DNA of 64,000 nucleotides. Origin: JANXQG01 sp963804375 (lineage in GTDB: Bacteria; Planctomycetota; Planctomycetia; Pirellulales; Thermoguttaceae). Of the stretch, positions 9,284-19,179 are shown piece after piece (position 1 is the stretch's first letter; every line of letters begins with the position of its first letter). The stretch spans positions 62,001 through 126,000 of the forward strand of contig CAWDQE010000023.1 in the NCBI GenBank assembly GCA_963804375.1, written 5' to 3'. The notes beneath the pieces were generated by a model. That model did not search any database and was not told the origin of the DNA. It saw only the letters and a list, made by a program, of their open reading frames with translations. Made by a program: the position numbers and the translations under genes.

Positions 9284-9646
9284 TGGAGGCGGCGGGGATC
9301 GAACCCGCGTCCCGCGACATTTCCATGCAGACTTCTACGTACGTAGTCGACCCTATTTGCATACGGGTGTCGTCGCACGGCCCCCGGATCGACAGGGTTG
9401 CCGCTTGACCAGTCGGCAGCGGTTTTTAATCCCGGGCGTCGCCAACATCGACCCGAAACGATCCGGAATTATGGCCGGTAGTCGGATCTCTCCGGCGAAG
9501 ATCCTCAACCGGGGTTGCCATGTCAGGCAGCCATTGCTAGGTTAGAATTAGCAATTAATTTTTGGTCGGCTTTTAGCGTGGCCTGCTGACCAACCACGGT
9601 ACGCAACCTGCACTTCAACCTGCCCGGTCGAATCCAATTCGCCCCC
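9284..9646 (-). ncRNA. ssrA: transfer-messenger RNA (tmRNA)
   Basis: tmRNA rescues stalled ribosomes by acting as tRNA and then mRNA for a degradation tag. The 5' end GGGGGCGAATTGGATTCGAC and the 3' end GGTTCGATCCCCGCCGCCTCC pair into a tRNA-like acceptor (GGGGGCG with CGCCTCC, one G-U pair) and T arm. The CCA end is not encoded; CAA follows the discriminator A. The internal reading frame encodes the tag ADQKLIANSNLAMAA and ends in TGA, following the usual resume codon region. The length of 363 nt is normal. The gene is on the minus strand, with its own promoter at 9662-9690 and a stem-loop directly after it. An integrase gene begins 220 bp beyond the 3' end. Confidence 0.95.
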
Positions 9647-9661
9647 GAGACTCTCCTTCCA

Positions 9662-9690
9662 AGTATAACTGCCTGCCGGCCGCCAGGCAA
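9662..9690 (-). promoter_or_regulatory. sigma70-type promoter of ssrA
   Basis: On the minus strand TTGCCT (9690-9685) and TATACT (9667-9662) are separated by exactly 17 bp and lie 15 bp before the mature tmRNA 5' end. This is a strong match to a housekeeping promoter with a short precursor leader to be removed by RNase P. Confidence 0.75.
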
Positions 9691-9936
9691 CCCGGAACGA
9701 AACAGCCGCGCCATCGAATCCCCTCGTCCCTGATTGGACGGGATTCAGAACACACTAGATGTTGTGGATGCATGTCACAACGACAACAATCAGTAGTGTT
9801 TTCCGGGAGAATCTGGCCGGCTAGAATGCAGAATTGGCCGGGTTTGTTCGGATTCGTGTATACTATTTGGAAATCCCCGGTCTCTTGCCGAGACTCCGCT
9901 GATGGGCAAGGATATCCAAGTCATGAGAACACGAAC

Positions 9937-10428
9937 ATGTACCTGAACTATCCCTTAGTGCCCAATTTCCCGATCACGCTTCGCTACGGGGAAGAACGGG
10001 ACCGCGATTATCTGGCCGGCATCTTCCGCGAATTGTGGGCGAAAATCCCCGCTTACGACCAAGAGTCGCTTCTGACCCGAGGCTACGGCCAAATCGATGT
10101 CGATATTGTCAGCAACAAAGATTTCAACAAGCTATCCAATTCGGGCGGAAATTTTTTCGTGAAACGCGGCATCGTAGACTCTTACCCGCGCGAATCCTTG
10201 CTCTACCACGTGGCCCACAAACTGGCGGTGAAGGTGGACGACATCTTCCACCCCAATCCGGCCGTGCGGCAGAACGAACCCCGCGGAACCGCCAAGCGGC
10301 GGATCACCACCATTCTCGAGCGCTGGGGCTACCCGCCGTCGAAACCAAAATTGGAATATACCCAAGCCGACGAAGAGCGGATCCGAGCCAATCACGGCGT
10401 CATGATCAGGCCAGAAGAGGATGCTTGA
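9937..10428 (+). CDS. hypothetical protein, ~163 residues
   Basis: The open frame extends back to 9772, but its first ~55 residues look non-coding, so ATG 9937 (MYLNYPLVPNFPITLRYGEE) is preferred. The protein is soluble, charged and without a signal peptide. A basic segment (EPRGTAKRRITTILERWGYP) near the C-terminus might contact nucleic acid. I do not recognise the family. It faces a convergent hypothetical gene 10 bp away. A weak promoter-like pair (TTGGCC, 19-bp spacer, TATACT) lies at 9834-9864. Confidence 0.5.
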   Translation: MYLNYPLVPNFPITLRYGEERDRDYLAGIFRELWAKIPAYDQESLLTRGYGQIDVDIVSNKDFNKLSNSGGNFFVKRGIVDSYPRESLLYHVAHKLAVKVDDIFHPNPAVRQNEPRGTAKRRITTILERWGYPPSKPKLEYTQADEERIRANHGVMIRPEEDA

Positions 10429-10438
10429 CGCGGAGCGC

Positions 10439-10864
10439 TCAAGCCGCGGCGCGACACGGTAACTGACCGCGAACAACGCCCCGGAATGAGCATGTCACCC
10501 TCTCTCCACTTGCCGAAATCTCGCTCGGCGGAAAATCGAACGTCCCCTTCACGGGTTCCCCGGGCGGAATCGCCGAGGCCAGGAGCGAAGCGATCTGATT
10601 GATCTGGGCCTGGGCGATCGGCAACTGGTTCTTGGTGGAAAGATCGATGGTATATTGCCAAGACCCCCGAATCAGGAATTCCGTTTCCGCCGCTTGGATG
10701 GCCTCCACGTTCGGCCCGATCTCGACCCACGGGGTACTCGCCAGGAAGCGACAACGACTCCGATAATAACTTGGGTGAGTCTCCTCGCACTTCGCCAGCG
10801 CTTGCTTGACCGCACGCCGAAATGTGTCACGCAACAGGGCAACCGATGAAATCCCGAATGGCAT
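10439..10864 (-). CDS. hypothetical protein, 141 residues
   Basis: An intact frame starting at ATG 10864, with GGAG 9 nt upstream (GAAGGAGACTACC). It is a soluble alpha/beta-looking protein with no signal peptide or membrane segment. There is a conserved-looking core around WVEIGPNVEAIQAAETEFLI and IAQAQINQIASLLASAIP, and no family is recognised. It is convergent with the gene ending at 10428, with only 10 bp between the stops. Confidence 0.5.
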   Translation of the reverse strand: MPFGISSVALLRDTFRRAVKQALAKCEETHPSYYRSRCRFLASTPWVEIGPNVEAIQAAETEFLIRGSWQYTIDLSTKNQLPIAQAQINQIASLLASAIPPGEPVKGTFDFPPSEISASGERVTCSFRGVVRGQLPCRAAA

Positions 10865-11040
10865 GGTAGTCTCCTTCTCAGAACCAGTTGTTCATACCTA
10901 ACCCAGAAGTAGCAGACTCTCTGCCTGGGGCGATACGTTCACTCTTATCGACGGGAAGGCATGCCCTGCCGCTCCTATTCCGGGAGACCCATGCGTTTCC
11001 TCGCCCGCCGCGCCCTCACATTCGGTCCGTCCATACCATT

Positions 11041-14000
11041 TTAGCCGTTCTTGATTCGCCATCGCCTGGCGAACCCCAGCAGCCCGATGCCGCCCACCGC
11101 CAACAGCACCAGCGCTCGGGGCTCGGGAACGGGCGAGGCGGCTGACGAGACTTGCGGAGAAGCGGCCGCCGCCGCGAATTGGAAGACCGCCGTGCCGCCG
11201 GCGCCGACGGTCAAACTCGTCCCGTCGGCCAGGGCCTCGGAATTCATCACGACCAACTGCCCGGCGGTAACGACCGTGCCGCCGCTGTAGCTGCCCGTGC
11301 CGCTGAGGACGAGTGTCCCCGCGCCGCCCTTGGTCAACCCGCCGGGGCCGCCCACCGAACCGGAAACCGTCAGCATGTCGCCCGCATCGTTCACCATCAC
11401 GCTCGTGCCGCTGTCCAACACCAGCGGCAGGGCGATCGTCTGGCTGCCGGCGGCGACGGTCACCGAGGCCGTGCCGGGGCCGTTGGCCAGTGAGAGAGTA
11501 CCCCCGCTGCCCTGGGTCAAGGTGAACGATCCGCCCGACGTGTTGCTGAAGGTCATCGCGCTGACGGTCGGACTGACTCCGTCCAGGGTCACGGTTGCCG
11601 CCGAGCCGCCGGTGGAGTTGCCGAAGGTCGCCGTATCGCCCGCGAAGCCCGAGATGCCCGGGGCCCCCGCGGCGGGACCGCCGGCTTGCGTGTCCATCCA
11701 ATTGCCGGCAGGGCCCCATGACCCGCTGCCGGCAAGGTTCCATTGGGCCTTCCCCGAGAAGACCTGGGCCGCGTAGCTGACCGGCACGTTCACCGGCGCC
11801 TCGCCGTTAAGCCCCTCGCCTGTGGTGGGCAAGGTGATCAGGCCATTCACGGCGCCCACGGTGCTGAGAATACCGCTCAGCGTGCGTTGATCGGTCACCG
11901 AACTGCCATTGAACGGCGGATTCGTGCCGCCGGTGACGCTGATCCCGTTGGCGTCCGGCCCGGCGTTGCCCACGCTCACCCGCGTGAAGTGGTTGTCATC
12001 TCCGCTCGTAGAAAGCGTGATCGACTGGCCCACGGCAGCACCCACGTGCACCAGGCCGAAATTCACCGAACTTGCCGTCACCACGCGGTTATCGACCACG
12101 GTTCCGCTCACGCCGATGGAGATCGGGCTTTGGGCATTCCCCTCGCCCGGGCCGGCACTGCTGGGGCCACCGCCAAGACCATCGTCGCCGAGGTTCTGCA
12201 CCTGGACCGTACCGCTATAGGAACCCGTGGCATTGGTCAGGCCCACGCTGACCGCTGCCGATCCCGCCGGAGTGAGGGCCCCCGGACCATTGTTGCTGGC
12301 CGAAGCCGTGGCCCCGCCAGCGGTTGAAATGCTGAAACCGGTCGCGCTGGTCCCGCTGGTGAGGCTGATGGTGACATCAGTCGCCGGCACGTAGTTGAGC
12401 ATCACGCGGCCCAGCGCAACCGAGCTGGTCGAGGCGCCAAGGACCGAATTATTCCCCTGGACGGCGGCAATCAAGTCGAGCTGATTCGAAGTGTACTGCA
12501 GCGTATAACCGGGGGGAATGCCGCTGACGCCGGAAAAACTGCCGCTGTAGGACAGGTAGTTCATCAAGTCTGCGGTTCCGCCGCTGCTGCCGAACAGGTT
12601 GAGCGAACCGCTCAGGCTGGCCGGGCCGCTGCTGGTCAAGAGGTTGCCGATGGTGAGATTCAGGGACCCCAGCGAGCCAACCGTGAGCGAATTGACCGTT
12701 TGGGCGAAACCCGTGACATCAAGCGTGCCGCCGCTGATCGTGACGGCCGAATTGGGCGAGAGCGTATTGGCCGCCCCGGCCTTGAGCGTGCCGGCCGTAA
12801 TCGTCGTGCCGCCGGTATATGTGTTCGCGCCGCCCAGCGTCAAGCTGCCGCTGCCTGTTTTCAGCAGGCCGCCGTCGGCAGTCGCGCCCAGCGCCGGGTC
12901 GTGGCCCAGGGCCTGATTGATCGCAACCGCGAAGCCGTTGGTGTTGATCGTCGCGCCGCCCGTCGACACGTAGGCGGCGCTCAAACCGGTGAGGAATTGG
13001 CTATTGCTGCCAGTGGGCTGGAGCGTGCCGCCGGCAAAGTACAAGCTGCCGCTGCCGCCGGCGCCCTGCGCGATCGAGGGGGCCGAGAGCGTGCCGCCGC
13101 CCAGGACCAGCGTGCCGCTGCCCCCGCTTTGGCCCAGGACCATGGCGCCGCAACTCAAACTGCCGCCGGCGGCCAGGGTCAGCGTGCCGCTGGTGGAAGC
13201 CCCGTCGCCAACCCACACGGCAGCCGGGCTGCCCGAAAAAGCCGTAGACAGCGTGCTCGCCCCGCCATTCTGAATTGCGGCCGTATCGACCGTCCGCGGC
13301 GCGAATCCCACGTCCCAGTTGCCGCCCGCGCTGAAATCGCCCGACGAGGCGTTCCAGAATACGGTGCGGGGACTGAAATCGAACTGGAACGTGCCGCTGG
13401 ATTGCAGCGTGCCGGTGGCAACGATCTGGGCCGTGTAACTGGAACTGTCAAGTGTCTCATTCACCGATAGGGGGAGGGTCACCGTTGCCGTGTACGTCGC
13501 CACATTACCGTTCATGATGGGGGTCGAGACGGCCACGGTCCCAGAACTTGTCGAGCTATTCTGACCGTCGATCGGACTGCTTGCGAGGTCCGCAGAGCCG
13601 CTGACTATCGTCCCATAGACGAGGCTGCCGCCGTTGAACTCCGACCACACTTGATTGGCGGCGAACAGTCCGCCGCTGACCGGCGTCGGAGTGGGCGTGG
13701 GCGGAGTCTGGGTGTAGGGCGATAGCACGACGTTGTTCGTCTTGATGGTTTCGGCTCCAGAGAACATAGCTGAAGGTCACGTTTCCGAGCGAAATCTGGC
13801 CCGGATTCTGGAGGTTGAAGGTAATGTCCGAGATGGTCGCCTGATCGTTGTTGCTCGGATTGAAGAGCGCGTTGAAAGTTGCCGAGCAACTGCCACCGAT
13901 GCCGGGATGCGCCGTCGAACCGCCGAGATTCGGGCTGGTCAAAGTGACAGTCATGGCCAGCGTGTTGTAGGTTGAGTTGGAAGCGGACAACGTCAGGGCG

Positions 14001-14092
14001 GTACTGGGCAGCACGATGGCAAAGGCCATCGCGGCGGGCATCGCAAGTGCCGTCGCCAAAGCCGCCACGGTCGCGCGTCGCAAAGCTCGCAT
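11041..14092 (-). CDS. PEP-CTERM protein with autotransporter-type beta-strand repeats, frameshifted
   Basis: An exported surface protein. ATG 14092 follows GGGAG and starts a signal peptide (MRALRRATVAALATALAMPA). The mature part is serine/glycine/threonine-rich, with passenger-associated beta-strand repeats such as GGLLKTGSGSLTLGGANTYT and GTLVLSGTGSYSGGTVVTAG. It ends in a PEP-CTERM sorting signal: VPEP, a hydrophobic helix, then FARRWR. PEP-CTERM proteins are processed by an exosortase, which is not in this window. The N-terminal ~110 residues and the remaining ~905 are in different frames that meet at about 13767. One base lost or two gained there would rejoin FSY to FSGAETIKTNN, giving about 1,016 residues. 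Function is probably structural or adhesive. Confidence 0.8.
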
Positions 14093-14430
14093 GACAATCT
14101 CCCGCAAAGGGCTTGGATGAATCGCAACGAACGGTCTGGGTCGCGAGGACTGAAGAATTCCGGGGTCCTTGCCTTAGTCGTGGCCACCCAGTCCCCACGA
14201 TAGTAGCGCAACGAAATTAAGTTTCGCTGGGTAAATGCGGAAGTCAAGCTTTCGGCCGCATGAATTCGGGATCTGATAGCCCCGTTGGGCGATTTTCGTT
14301 TTCCCTCCGTCCTCCCGAATGCTCTTGCCGGAGGTGCCAATTCTACGTTAAACTGCCTAAAGTTTGCCGGGAAATCCCCCCGCATGGGTTTCCGGCAAGG
14401 GGAGGCGGTGCGAAAGAAAGGAATCGACTC
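14093..14430. other. divergent intergenic region upstream of the PEP-CTERM gene and lpxD
   Basis: About 340 bp with no gene. A possible promoter for lpxD is TTGCCG and TTAAAC with a 17-bp spacer near 14325-14355. An imperfect hairpin at 14365-14397 (TGCCGGGAAATCC against GGGTTTCCGGCA) lies in the presumed leader. Both are weak calls. Confidence 0.3.
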
Positions 14431-15528
14431 ATGCAGGCGACGCTTGGGGAACTGGGCCTCTTGGTAGGCGGCCAGGTGGTGGGACCGGCGGATCTGGTGC
14501 TGCAAGGGGCGGCCCCCCTGCGAGACGCCCTGCCCGGTGAGATTACCATGGTCGATTCCGCGGACCGCGCCCGCAGTCTGGCCGATAGCCGGGCCTCGGC
14601 CGTGGTCTGCCCGCGGTCGTTCGTCCCCAATGGCACTCCGGCCTTGCTGGTCGACAACGCCCACCAGGCATTCTCGAAGATCGTGATCCATTTTCGCCCC
14701 TTGCGGGCGGCCAGGCGGATCGGCGTCAGCCGGCTGGCAGCAGTAAGCCCCACGGCGGCACTGGGGGTCAACGTGGACGTGCATCCTTATGCCACGATTG
14801 GCGACGACGTGAAGATCGGCGACGGCTCGACGATCCACTCCGGCGCGCACCTCATGGCCGGAGTGGAAATCGGCGAGAACGTGACCATATTTCCTGGCGC
14901 CGTGTTGTATGAGAATACGGTCGTCGGCGCCCGCTCGATCATCCACGCCGCTGCGGTGCTGGGGGCGTATGGGTTCGGCTACGACCTGGTCGAAGGCCGC
15001 CACCGCCTCACGCCCCAGTTGGGCAATGTGATTATTGGCTGCGATGTCGAGATCGGCGCCGGCACGACGATCGACCGCGGCACCTACGGGGCGACGGTCA
15101 TCGGCGACGGCACGAAGATCGACGACCAGGTGATGATCGCCCACAACTGCCGCCTCGGCCGGCACAACATGCTCTGCTCGCAGGTCGGCATTGCCGGCAG
15201 TTCGACGACGGGCGACTACGTCGTCCTGGCCGGGCAGGTCGGCGTCCGCGACCACGTGCACATCGGCAGCGGCTCGATCGTCGGCGCCAAGGGCGGGATC
15301 GTCAACGACGTGCCCGACGGCAGCCGTTACATCGGCATCCCCGCCACGCCGGAGCGCGAGCAGAAGCTGCGCCTGGCGGTCGTCTCCAAGCTGCCGGAGA
15401 TGCGGCACCAACTCAAAGCCCTGCACGCGCACGGTCGACAAGCTCGTCGAGCAGATCGCGGCCCTGGAACAGGGCGACGTTGCCCAACGGCCGGCCGCGT
15501 AAGGAAATCCGAAACTCGAAATGCTTGA
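14431..15528 (+). CDS. lpxD: UDP-3-O-(3-hydroxyacyl)glucosamine N-acyltransferase
   Basis: LpxD adds the second acyl chain to UDP-glucosamine in lipid A synthesis, working as a cytosolic trimer. An N-terminal uridine-binding domain (~100 residues) is followed by a left-handed beta-helix of hexapeptide repeats (IGDDVKIGDGSTIHSGAHLM, VEIGAGTTIDRGTYGATVIG). DDQVMIAHNCRLGRH carries the catalytic histidine, in the HNC context. AAGGA precedes ATG 14431. Near 15430 a one-base shift moves the expected C-terminal coil (TVDKLVEQIAALEQG) into the next frame, ending at 15502. The printed frame ends at 15528 with an arginine-rich tail. The catalytic part is unaffected. lpxI follows immediately. Presence of lipid A genes indicates an outer membrane with lipid A, as known for several Planctomycetes. 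Confidence 0.9.
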   Translation: MQATLGELGLLVGGQVVGPADLVLQGAAPLRDALPGEITMVDSADRARSLADSRASAVVCPRSFVPNGTPALLVDNAHQAFSKIVIHFRPLRAARRIGVSRLAAVSPTAALGVNVDVHPYATIGDDVKIGDGSTIHSGAHLMAGVEIGENVTIFPGAVLYENTVVGARSIIHAAAVLGAYGFGYDLVEGRHRLTPQLGNVIIGCDVEIGAGTTIDRGTYGATVIGDGTKIDDQVMIAHNCRLGRHNMLCSQVGIAGSSTTGDYVVLAGQVGVRDHVHIGSGSIVGAKGGIVNDVPDGSRYIGIPATPEREQKLRLAVVSKLPEMRHQLKALHAHGRQARRADRGPGTGRRCPTAGRVRKSETRNA

Positions 15529-15534
15529 CCGGAT

Positions 15535-16437
15535 ATGCAACCGTCCATCTCCCTCGCAACGGTCTCGATCCCTGCCCGTATCGGTCTGATGGCCGGCTGG
15601 GGACGTTATCCCTTGCTGGTCGCCGAGGCCCTGCGGCGGCAAGGGTCGGAAGTCTTTTGCCTGGGCGTGATCGGTCACGCCGACCCCAAGCTGGCCGAGA
15701 TCTGCCAGGACTTTCAATGGAGCGGACTGGGCCGCTTCGGCGCCGCCATCCGTTACTTCAAGCGGCATGCCGTGACCGACGTGATCATGGCGGGCAAGGT
15801 CCACAAGGTGGTGCTCTTCAAGCCGTGGATGATCGTGCGGAACACGCCCGATCTGCGGACCATCCGCATGTTCATTCCGCACTTCCTCACCCACAAGAAG
15901 GACAACAAGGACGACACGCTCCTGGGGGCGATTGTGCAGGAGTTCGCCCGCGAGGGCATGCGCTTCGGCCGGCCAACGGACTACGCGGCCGAGCTTCTGG
16001 TGGGCAAGGGCCAATTGACCCGCCGCGGGCCATCAGCCCGGCAATGGAAGGACATCCGCTTCGGCTGGAAGCTGGCCAAAGAAATGGGCCGCTTGGACGT
16101 CGGCCAGAGCGTGGCGGTGAAAGACCAGGCCACGCTGGCCATCGAGGCCGTCGAGGGGACCGATGAATGCATCCGCCGGGCCGGCACTTTGTGCAGCGCC
16201 GGGGGGTTCAGCGTGGTCAAGGTGGCCAAGCCGCAGCAGGACATGCGCTACGACGTGCCCACGGTGGGCCTGAAAACCGTGGAGAACCTCGCCTCGTCCG
16301 GCGGCCGCGTGCTGGCCATCGAGGCCGGCCGGACCATTCTTCTGGACGGGCCCGAGGTGATCGACTTCGCCGATCGCCAGAGTCTGGTGATCGTGGCCGT
16401 CGACGACGAAACGGCTACGCAGCCAACCGACCCGTAA
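15535..16437 (+). CDS. lpxI: UDP-2,3-diacylglucosamine pyrophosphatase LpxI (DUF1009)
   Basis: LpxI hydrolyses UDP-2,3-diacylglucosamine to lipid X and UMP, replacing LpxH in many lineages. The N-terminal domain starts with IGLMAGWGRYPLLVAEALRR and the C-terminal catalytic region contains VGQSVAVKDQATLAIEAVEG, TDECIRRAG and KPQQDMRYDVPTVGLKTVEN, all typical of the family. The length of 300 residues is close to the usual 270-290. It is 7 bp downstream of the lpxD frame and co-directional, so the two are very likely one operon. ATG 15535 is taken as start; the first ~15 residues may be an extension before the conserved core. Confidence 0.9.
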   Translation: MQPSISLATVSIPARIGLMAGWGRYPLLVAEALRRQGSEVFCLGVIGHADPKLAEICQDFQWSGLGRFGAAIRYFKRHAVTDVIMAGKVHKVVLFKPWMIVRNTPDLRTIRMFIPHFLTHKKDNKDDTLLGAIVQEFAREGMRFGRPTDYAAELLVGKGQLTRRGPSARQWKDIRFGWKLAKEMGRLDVGQSVAVKDQATLAIEAVEGTDECIRRAGTLCSAGGFSVVKVAKPQQDMRYDVPTVGLKTVENLASSGGRVLAIEAGRTILLDGPEVIDFADRQSLVIVAVDDETATQPTDP

Positions 16438-16596
16438 GACTTCTCCAGAAATATGAACAACAGAAAGAAGAAGAGAATGGTTCTTGCCGGTCTGATATAA
16501 TAGACTTAGTTCAATGGCTAACGTCGTGCGAGGTGGACCTTCCAAAGGCCCACCCGACGATGAATCAAATGAGTTTGCACCGGGGAAGAAACGATC

Positions 16597-18287
16597 GTGA
16601 GACAACTTGGCGGCTTGCTAGGAGTCGTACTGCTTCTGGGTTGGGGAGCAGAAGTTGCTCCGCTGCCTGGTGCAGCGGCCATAGCGCGGGATCCACAGAC
16701 AGCCGATTCCCAGGCACGTGATTCGCAAGGAGCTCGCACGGCGCCGCAATCGCCTGGCCCGACCAAGTCCGCGGTCGTCCCGGAGACGCAGTCCGCCCGC
16801 TCCATGGAAGGCTCCGAGGCGACGCGCGAGATCAAGGGCCTCGGCGGTCGCTTGCTTGCCGCAGGCTCCTCTCCCAGTTGGTCTCCCAACGGCAAGAGCA
16901 TCGTCTACTGCCACGGCAACGAACTGCAGATTCTCGACATTGAGAGCGGCCGCAGCCGTCGCCTTGTGCCCTCGGGAAGATCCCCGGCGTGGTCGCCTGG
17001 CGATGGCCGCTACGTCGCCTTCGTCTGCGGCGAGGAGGGAGCGGAAGAGGTTTGCCTATGTAAAGCCGCCGGCGGTCCTCCCCAGCGGCTTGCTGCCGGG
17101 AAGGACCCCCGCTGGTCGCTGGATGGCGGAACGGTCTACTACGCGACGAAAAAAAACGAATACTATGCGATCGGCGTCGGCCGCCCCGGACCCGCCACTC
17201 TGGCGGCTGACCGCCCAGGCGATCTTCCGGGCGCGAAGGGAATTGCCACGAACGACGGGATCCGTCTCGCCCGGCAGCGCGGAGAGCGCCTGCAGGTCGT
17301 CGATCGCAAAACAGGGAAGCTCGTTGGGGAATGGCCCGTGGTCCAGGCAGCAGAGGACGTGCCGGCCTGGTCACCCGACGGTCGCTATCTGGCCTTCGCA
17401 GGATTTCGTTGTGCGGGCGGGGTGATTCTGGGGGTTCTGGACGTTGAGAAGAACTTCTTACTGGCGCAGGAGGCGACCAGTTGGGCTGTCCCCGGTGGTC
17501 GCCTGATGGTTCCCGACTGGCCGTCGTCGTTCGGCGGACTGGCGGAACGGAGATCTGGTCGGTCGCAACCAGCGCCTTGGAGCGATCGTACCCCTTGGCG
17601 CCGGCCTGCGCGTGCCCGAAGGTTCCGCAAGCCGCCGCCGAGCTGATCGGGCCCTGGCATCGCCCCCAGGGCAAGCTCGTGCCCATCGATCTGAGCCGGC
17701 AGGCGAACCGGCAGTACACGGACTCCCAGGGCGAGCAAACCGGCAATAATCTCCTGGAATTGCCCCCCGGAGATCGAGTTCTGGCGGGCATACTGTTCCG
17801 AACTGGAAGCCGTATGATCCAATTGCAAGGTGATCGTTTCCCGACGATGCCGCCTTCCGTGGAAGGTATTCCCGTCCATCGCCGCCTTGTGCATCTGGAC
17901 ATCCTGCATGCCACTCAACTTGGATTCGCCTCTCAAGGAGTCCGCGAAGGTGAGCTGATTGCGGAGTATCGGCTGCGGTACGCCGACGGCGATCGGGCAA
18001 CGATCCCGGTGGCCATCGGCCAGGATGTCCGCGATTGGTGGAGCGAGGACAAGAACCACGTCTCCCGCGGCCAAATGGTCTGGGTAGGCAGTAACGCAGC
18101 CGTGCTCGAGCGGCATCTTTACCTGCGGTTGTATCTCTCCAGGTGGAAGAACCCGTACCCCGAGAAGGTCGTGAAGAGCATCGACTACGTTTCGATGAAG
18201 AGCAACGCCGCTCCCTTCTGTGTTGCCATCACGGCCGAGGAACCGCGAACCGTGACCGGCGAACGACAAGCCTTGGGGCACGATTGA
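16597..18287 (+). CDS. secreted WD40/TolB-like beta-propeller protein, frameshifted
   Basis: GTG 16597 follows GGGGAAG and begins a signal-peptide-like segment (LLGVVLLLGWGAEVAPLPGA). The body contains repeated propeller blades with the SPNGKSIVY/SPDGRYLAFAG pattern of TolB-type PD40 repeats. At about 17480 the frame changes. The blade GCPRWSPDGSRLAVVVRRTG and a further ~250 residues lie in another frame ending at 18287, while the original frame runs to 17646 as arginine/proline-rich nonsense. Rejoined, the protein is about 560 residues, and its last ~220 residues form a separate domain that I do not recognise. It may act in the periplasm as a scaffold or sensor. Single-indel error and real mutation are equally possible. 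Confidence 0.7.
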
Positions 18288-18489
18288 AGATTCATAAGGG
18301 CTGACTGACCGCTGAGAAAACGCAGTTATTTCCGCCCTCGTCGCCGTAAGCATGGTAGTATGGCCGGCCCACGTATTTCTCACGGATCAGATAAGTTTCG
18401 CTCAAACCGTCGGTGATCATGGCCGCCCCACGATGCGATTTTGGACCCGGCAATCAAGAAGTCGGCAAAGCCTTATAACATAAGCACTT

Positions 18490-18528
18490 GGCAGCGTAGC
18501 TCAGTTGGTTAGAGCAGCGGAATCATAA
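18490..18528 (+). pseudogene. 5' half of a tRNA gene with CAT anticodon (tRNA-Met type), truncated
   Basis: The 39 bases form a tRNA 5' half: acceptor strand GGCAGCG, D arm GCTCAGTTGGTTAGAGC, 5' anticodon strand GCGGA and loop ATCATAA with anticodon CAT. The 3' half is missing. Instead of TCCGC the sequence continues GCGAAATCGG, which cannot close the stem. The break lies right after the anticodon loop, a known crossover position for tyrosine integrases. An integrase remnant lies 1.2 kb downstream. Confidence 0.8.
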
Positions 18529-18560
18529 GCGAAATCGGGCCTCCGTCACGGACCCCAAGA

Positions 18561-18601
18561 AAACGCCCGAAGGCCTTTGGAATAAGCGACTTTGGGCGTT
18601 T
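18561..18601 (+). terminator. stem-loop, probable terminator
   Basis: A 12-bp stem AAACGCCCGAAG / CTTTGGGCGTTT (one G-U pair) with a 17-nt loop, followed by GCTTTTGT. It lies shortly after the broken tRNA and may be the original tRNA terminator displaced by integration, or belong to the island. Confidence 0.45.
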
Positions 18602-18668
18602 GCTTTTGTATGGCAAACACCGTAGAAACCCCGCAAGAGGGCTCGTTACGGTTGTCGGGACAACCGGC

Positions 18669-18700
18669 CATTATTCCACTGATAGGGCAGCGGAATAATG
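18669..18700. repeat. 9-bp perfect inverted repeat
   Basis: CATTATTCC at 18669-18677 and GGAATAATG at 18692-18700 flank a 14-base loop containing GGGCAGC. The right arm plus loop echo the tRNA segment GCAGCGGAAT at 18515-18524, so this may be a partial copy of the tRNA anticodon arm. The rest of the ~310 bp between the terminator and the toxin gene shows no gene. Confidence 0.4.
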
Positions 18701-18910
18701 TTCCGATTTGCCGGCTGGATTGTTAGTAACGCTGCCCAAACTCCAGAAACTCATCAGCGAAAAATAGGGGCGAGTGGGCGAACATCAAGTTCAAGAAGAC
18801 CACAGGCGCTTGTCGGCGACGGGATTTCCGCGTATGCTCAGTCACGAGAAACCTGCGGAAATCACGGTTTGCCGTGCGAACACAGGCATTCATGGGACGC
18901 GACTTCCAAC

Positions 18911-19167
18911 ATGCGGCGGTTCAAGTGGATAGAATGGAATTTGGGGAAGATCGACGCACACGCTCTTTCCGCGGACGAAGTCGAAGCTGGTTCGACCGGG
19001 TTTTCACGATTGAGCAGCGCAAAGACGGGTCGTACCGGATGTATGCGGAGATACGATCCGGCCGCCGGATCTGGGTGATTTGGCGGTTTGACTGCGAGGA
19101 TGACGAAATTCCGAACATCTTTGGCGAGGTGGACGATGCGGCGATCTTCGTAATCACCGCGTATTGA
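18911..19167 (+). pseudogene. BrnT-like toxin gene, frameshifted
   Basis: ATG 18911 opens MRRFKWIEWNLGKIDAHALS followed by ADEVEA, resembling the start of BrnT-like ribonuclease toxins (EWN...KI..H.LS.DEV). After residue ~26 the sequence continues in another frame as WFDRVFTIEQRKDGSYRMYA, IRSGRRIWVIWRF and an end IFGEVDDAAIFVITAY at 19167. Loss of one base near 18985 explains the break; rejoined, the protein has about 85 residues. The antitoxin-like gene begins 13 nt downstream. As written the toxin would not be made, which fits either selection against a harmful toxin or a sequencing indel. Family assignment is by motif memory only. Confidence 0.5.
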
Positions 19168-19179
19168 AAGGAACGCACA

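Noticed and set aside
11041..13767. Repeated GC-rich units as possible DNA repeats or CRISPR-like array
   Set aside because: They are coding beta-strand repeats of a PEP-CTERM protein, with no constant spacer or repeat length.
13993..16014. Long minus-strand open frame (673 codons) opposite lpxD and lpxI
   Set aside because: It is the antisense of two well-supported lipid A genes and its residues are the His/Arg/Asp/Val-rich type produced by GC-rich antisense reading.
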